From contig JAJWXI010000125.1 in assembly GCA_021641225.1 (NCBI GenBank), positions 1 through 5,348 on the forward strand: a stretch of DNA of 5,348 nt, given 5' to 3'. Position 1 is the stretch's first letter. Each line of letters starts with the position of its first letter. The position numbers and the translations under genes are program-made. The stretch comes from Collinsella aerofaciens. GTDB lineage: Bacteria > Actinomycetota > Coriobacteriia > Coriobacteriales > Coriobacteriaceae. The notes beneath the pieces were generated by a model that saw only the letters and a program-made list of their open reading frames with translations, did not search any database and was not told the origin of the DNA. Below, piece by piece: positions 4,596-5,348 of this stretch.

Positions 4596-5348
4596 GTGTC
4601 TGATCAACAGCAAGAAAATGAAATAACGACGACGCAGGCCGCTCCCGCTGCACCGGTTGCGTCGGACCAGGTCGCGACGCCCGCGCAAGCCTCGGCTCCT
4701 GAGACGCCTAAGGCTGCTTCGACGCCTGCGCCTGCAACTGGTGAGGAGGCTGCTCCGGCAAAGCCCAAGCTCACGCGCCGCACGGCCAAGCCTGCCGCTG
4801 ACGGCGAGGAGGTCACCAAGCCCAAGCGCCGTACCACGCGCACGACGCGCGCCAAGCGCACCGTTGCAGCCGACTCCTCGGCGCCGATTTCCGATGAGGT
4901 CGCGCAGGCACGTGCGTTGGCGCAGATTAGCGAGGCTCAGGTGGTGCGCGCCCGCCGTCGTGCTGCCGAGCGCGAGGCCGCGGCTCTGACCGAGCTTGCA
5001 GCTCCGTCTGTGCCCGAGACGCCTGCCGCCATCGAGACCCCTGCCGCCGACCTGCCGGCCGAGAAGCCGGCACCGCGCACACGCCGCCGCACGGCTGCTA
5101 AGGCCGAGCAAGTTGCGGAACAGGTAGCCCCCGAGCCCACTGAGGCTTCGCTCCGTTCCGCGGCAGGGGAGGGCGCATCGCCTGCTGAGCCCGCTGCGCC
5201 TGTCGAGGCCAGCGAAGTTCCCGTTGTCGATCCGGCTTTGCGCCCGCACCGTCGCGGTCGCAAGCCCAAGGCCTTCGTCGAGGCCGAGAAGGCCGCAGCC
5301 GCAGCCGCTGCCGCGCAGATAGCAGTGGCGGGAAATGTCGTAAGGCGT
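4596..5348 (+). CDS. rho: Putative transcription termination factor Rho, N-terminal extension (partial)
   Basis: An open frame of 251 codons runs off the right edge. GTG 4596 is the only plausible start: an in-frame TGA lies at 4584-4586 and no ATG follows. The protein begins (M)SDQQQENEITTTQAAP and is low-complexity, rich in Ala, Pro, Glu and Arg. Basic clusters recur, such as KLTRRTAK (58-65), KPKRRTTRTTRAKR (75-88), RARRRAAER (118-126), PRTRRRTAAK (160-169) and RPHRRGRKPK (216-225), with acidic/proline spacers between. Actinobacterial Rho proteins carry such a disordered, RNA-binding basic extension before the conserved Rho domains, and argS precedes rho in other Actinobacteria; both suggest Rho. 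No conserved Rho domain is reached within the window, so the name rests on composition and context. IF-2 or an RNase E/G-type protein with a disordered basic arm is possible. Reality as a coding gene is more secure than its name. Confidence 0.6.
   Translation, partial: MSDQQQENEITTTQAAPAAPVASDQVATPAQASAPETPKAASTPAPATGEEAAPAKPKLTRRTAKPAADGEEVTKPKRRTTRTTRAKRTVAADSSAPISDEVAQARALAQISEAQVVRARRRAAEREAAALTELAAPSVPETPAAIETPAADLPAEKPAPRTRRRTAAKAEQVAEQVAPEPTEASLRSAAGEGASPAEPAAPVEASEVPVVDPALRPHRRGRKPKAFVEAEKAAAAAAAAQIAVAGNVVRR

Noticed and set aside
4618..4626. ATG-AAA-TAA minimal ORF at the start of the putative rho gene
   Set aside because: It is out of frame with the gene and has no ribosome-binding site of its own; most likely chance.
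4446..5249. A 267-codon minus-strand open frame opposite the putative rho
   Set aside because: Its product is a low-complexity Arg/Ser/Gly/Leu mixture, and it would end inside the clear promoter region. The plus strand frame has sensible composition, a start bounded by a stop, and upstream promoter signals.
5256..5271. AT-hook in the putative Rho extension (RRGRKPK, residues 219-225)
   Set aside because: The core GRP of an AT-hook is not present (GRK instead); it is better read as one of several generic basic clusters.

Overview
The window looks like chromosomal DNA of a high-GC actinobacterium, most likely a gut Coriobacteriia member such as Collinsella. This is inferred from the GC-rich third codon positions, from the argS-then-rho order (argS lies upstream of rho in other Actinobacteria too), and from the residue-level look of the proteins. 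No rRNA, tRNA, CRISPR array or complete insertion sequence was seen.

Layout: (1) 1-608, plus strand, is the C-terminal half of proA, glutamate-5-semialdehyde dehydrogenase of proline synthesis, entering from the left edge. (2) 623-663 is a palindromic bidirectional terminator between proA and a convergent gene. (3) 668-1267, minus strand, is an HD-domain metal-dependent phosphohydrolase-like protein of unknown substrate. (4) 1330-1372 is a second, nearly identical palindromic terminator. (5) 1385-1870, minus strand, is a CarD-family RNA-polymerase-binding protein that lacks the usual DNA-wedging tryptophan. (6) 1871-2212 is a divergent, AT-richer control region with candidate promoters for carD and argS and repeated TTATGCA motifs. 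(7) 2213-4066, plus strand, is a complete arginyl-tRNA synthetase, followed by a strong intrinsic terminator at 4113-4145. (8) 4146-4595 is a 450-base non-coding stretch. It holds a 150-bp element bounded by a 27-bp near-perfect inverted repeat (4191-4340), then a good promoter (4425-4452) and a leader of about 140 nt. (9) 4596 to the right edge, plus strand, is a long Ala/Pro/Arg-rich N-terminal region starting at GTG, most likely the N-terminal extension of transcription termination factor Rho.

The genes are separate transcription units rather than one operon: each boundary has its own terminator, promoter or both. The theme is housekeeping: amino-acid metabolism, tRNA charging, and two factors that may act on RNA polymerase (a CarD-like protein and the putative Rho). 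The most unusual parts are non-coding: the 150-bp nested inverted-repeat element upstream of the putative rho, and the two matching palindromes that bracket the HD-domain gene. I see no defence or mobile gene system here.
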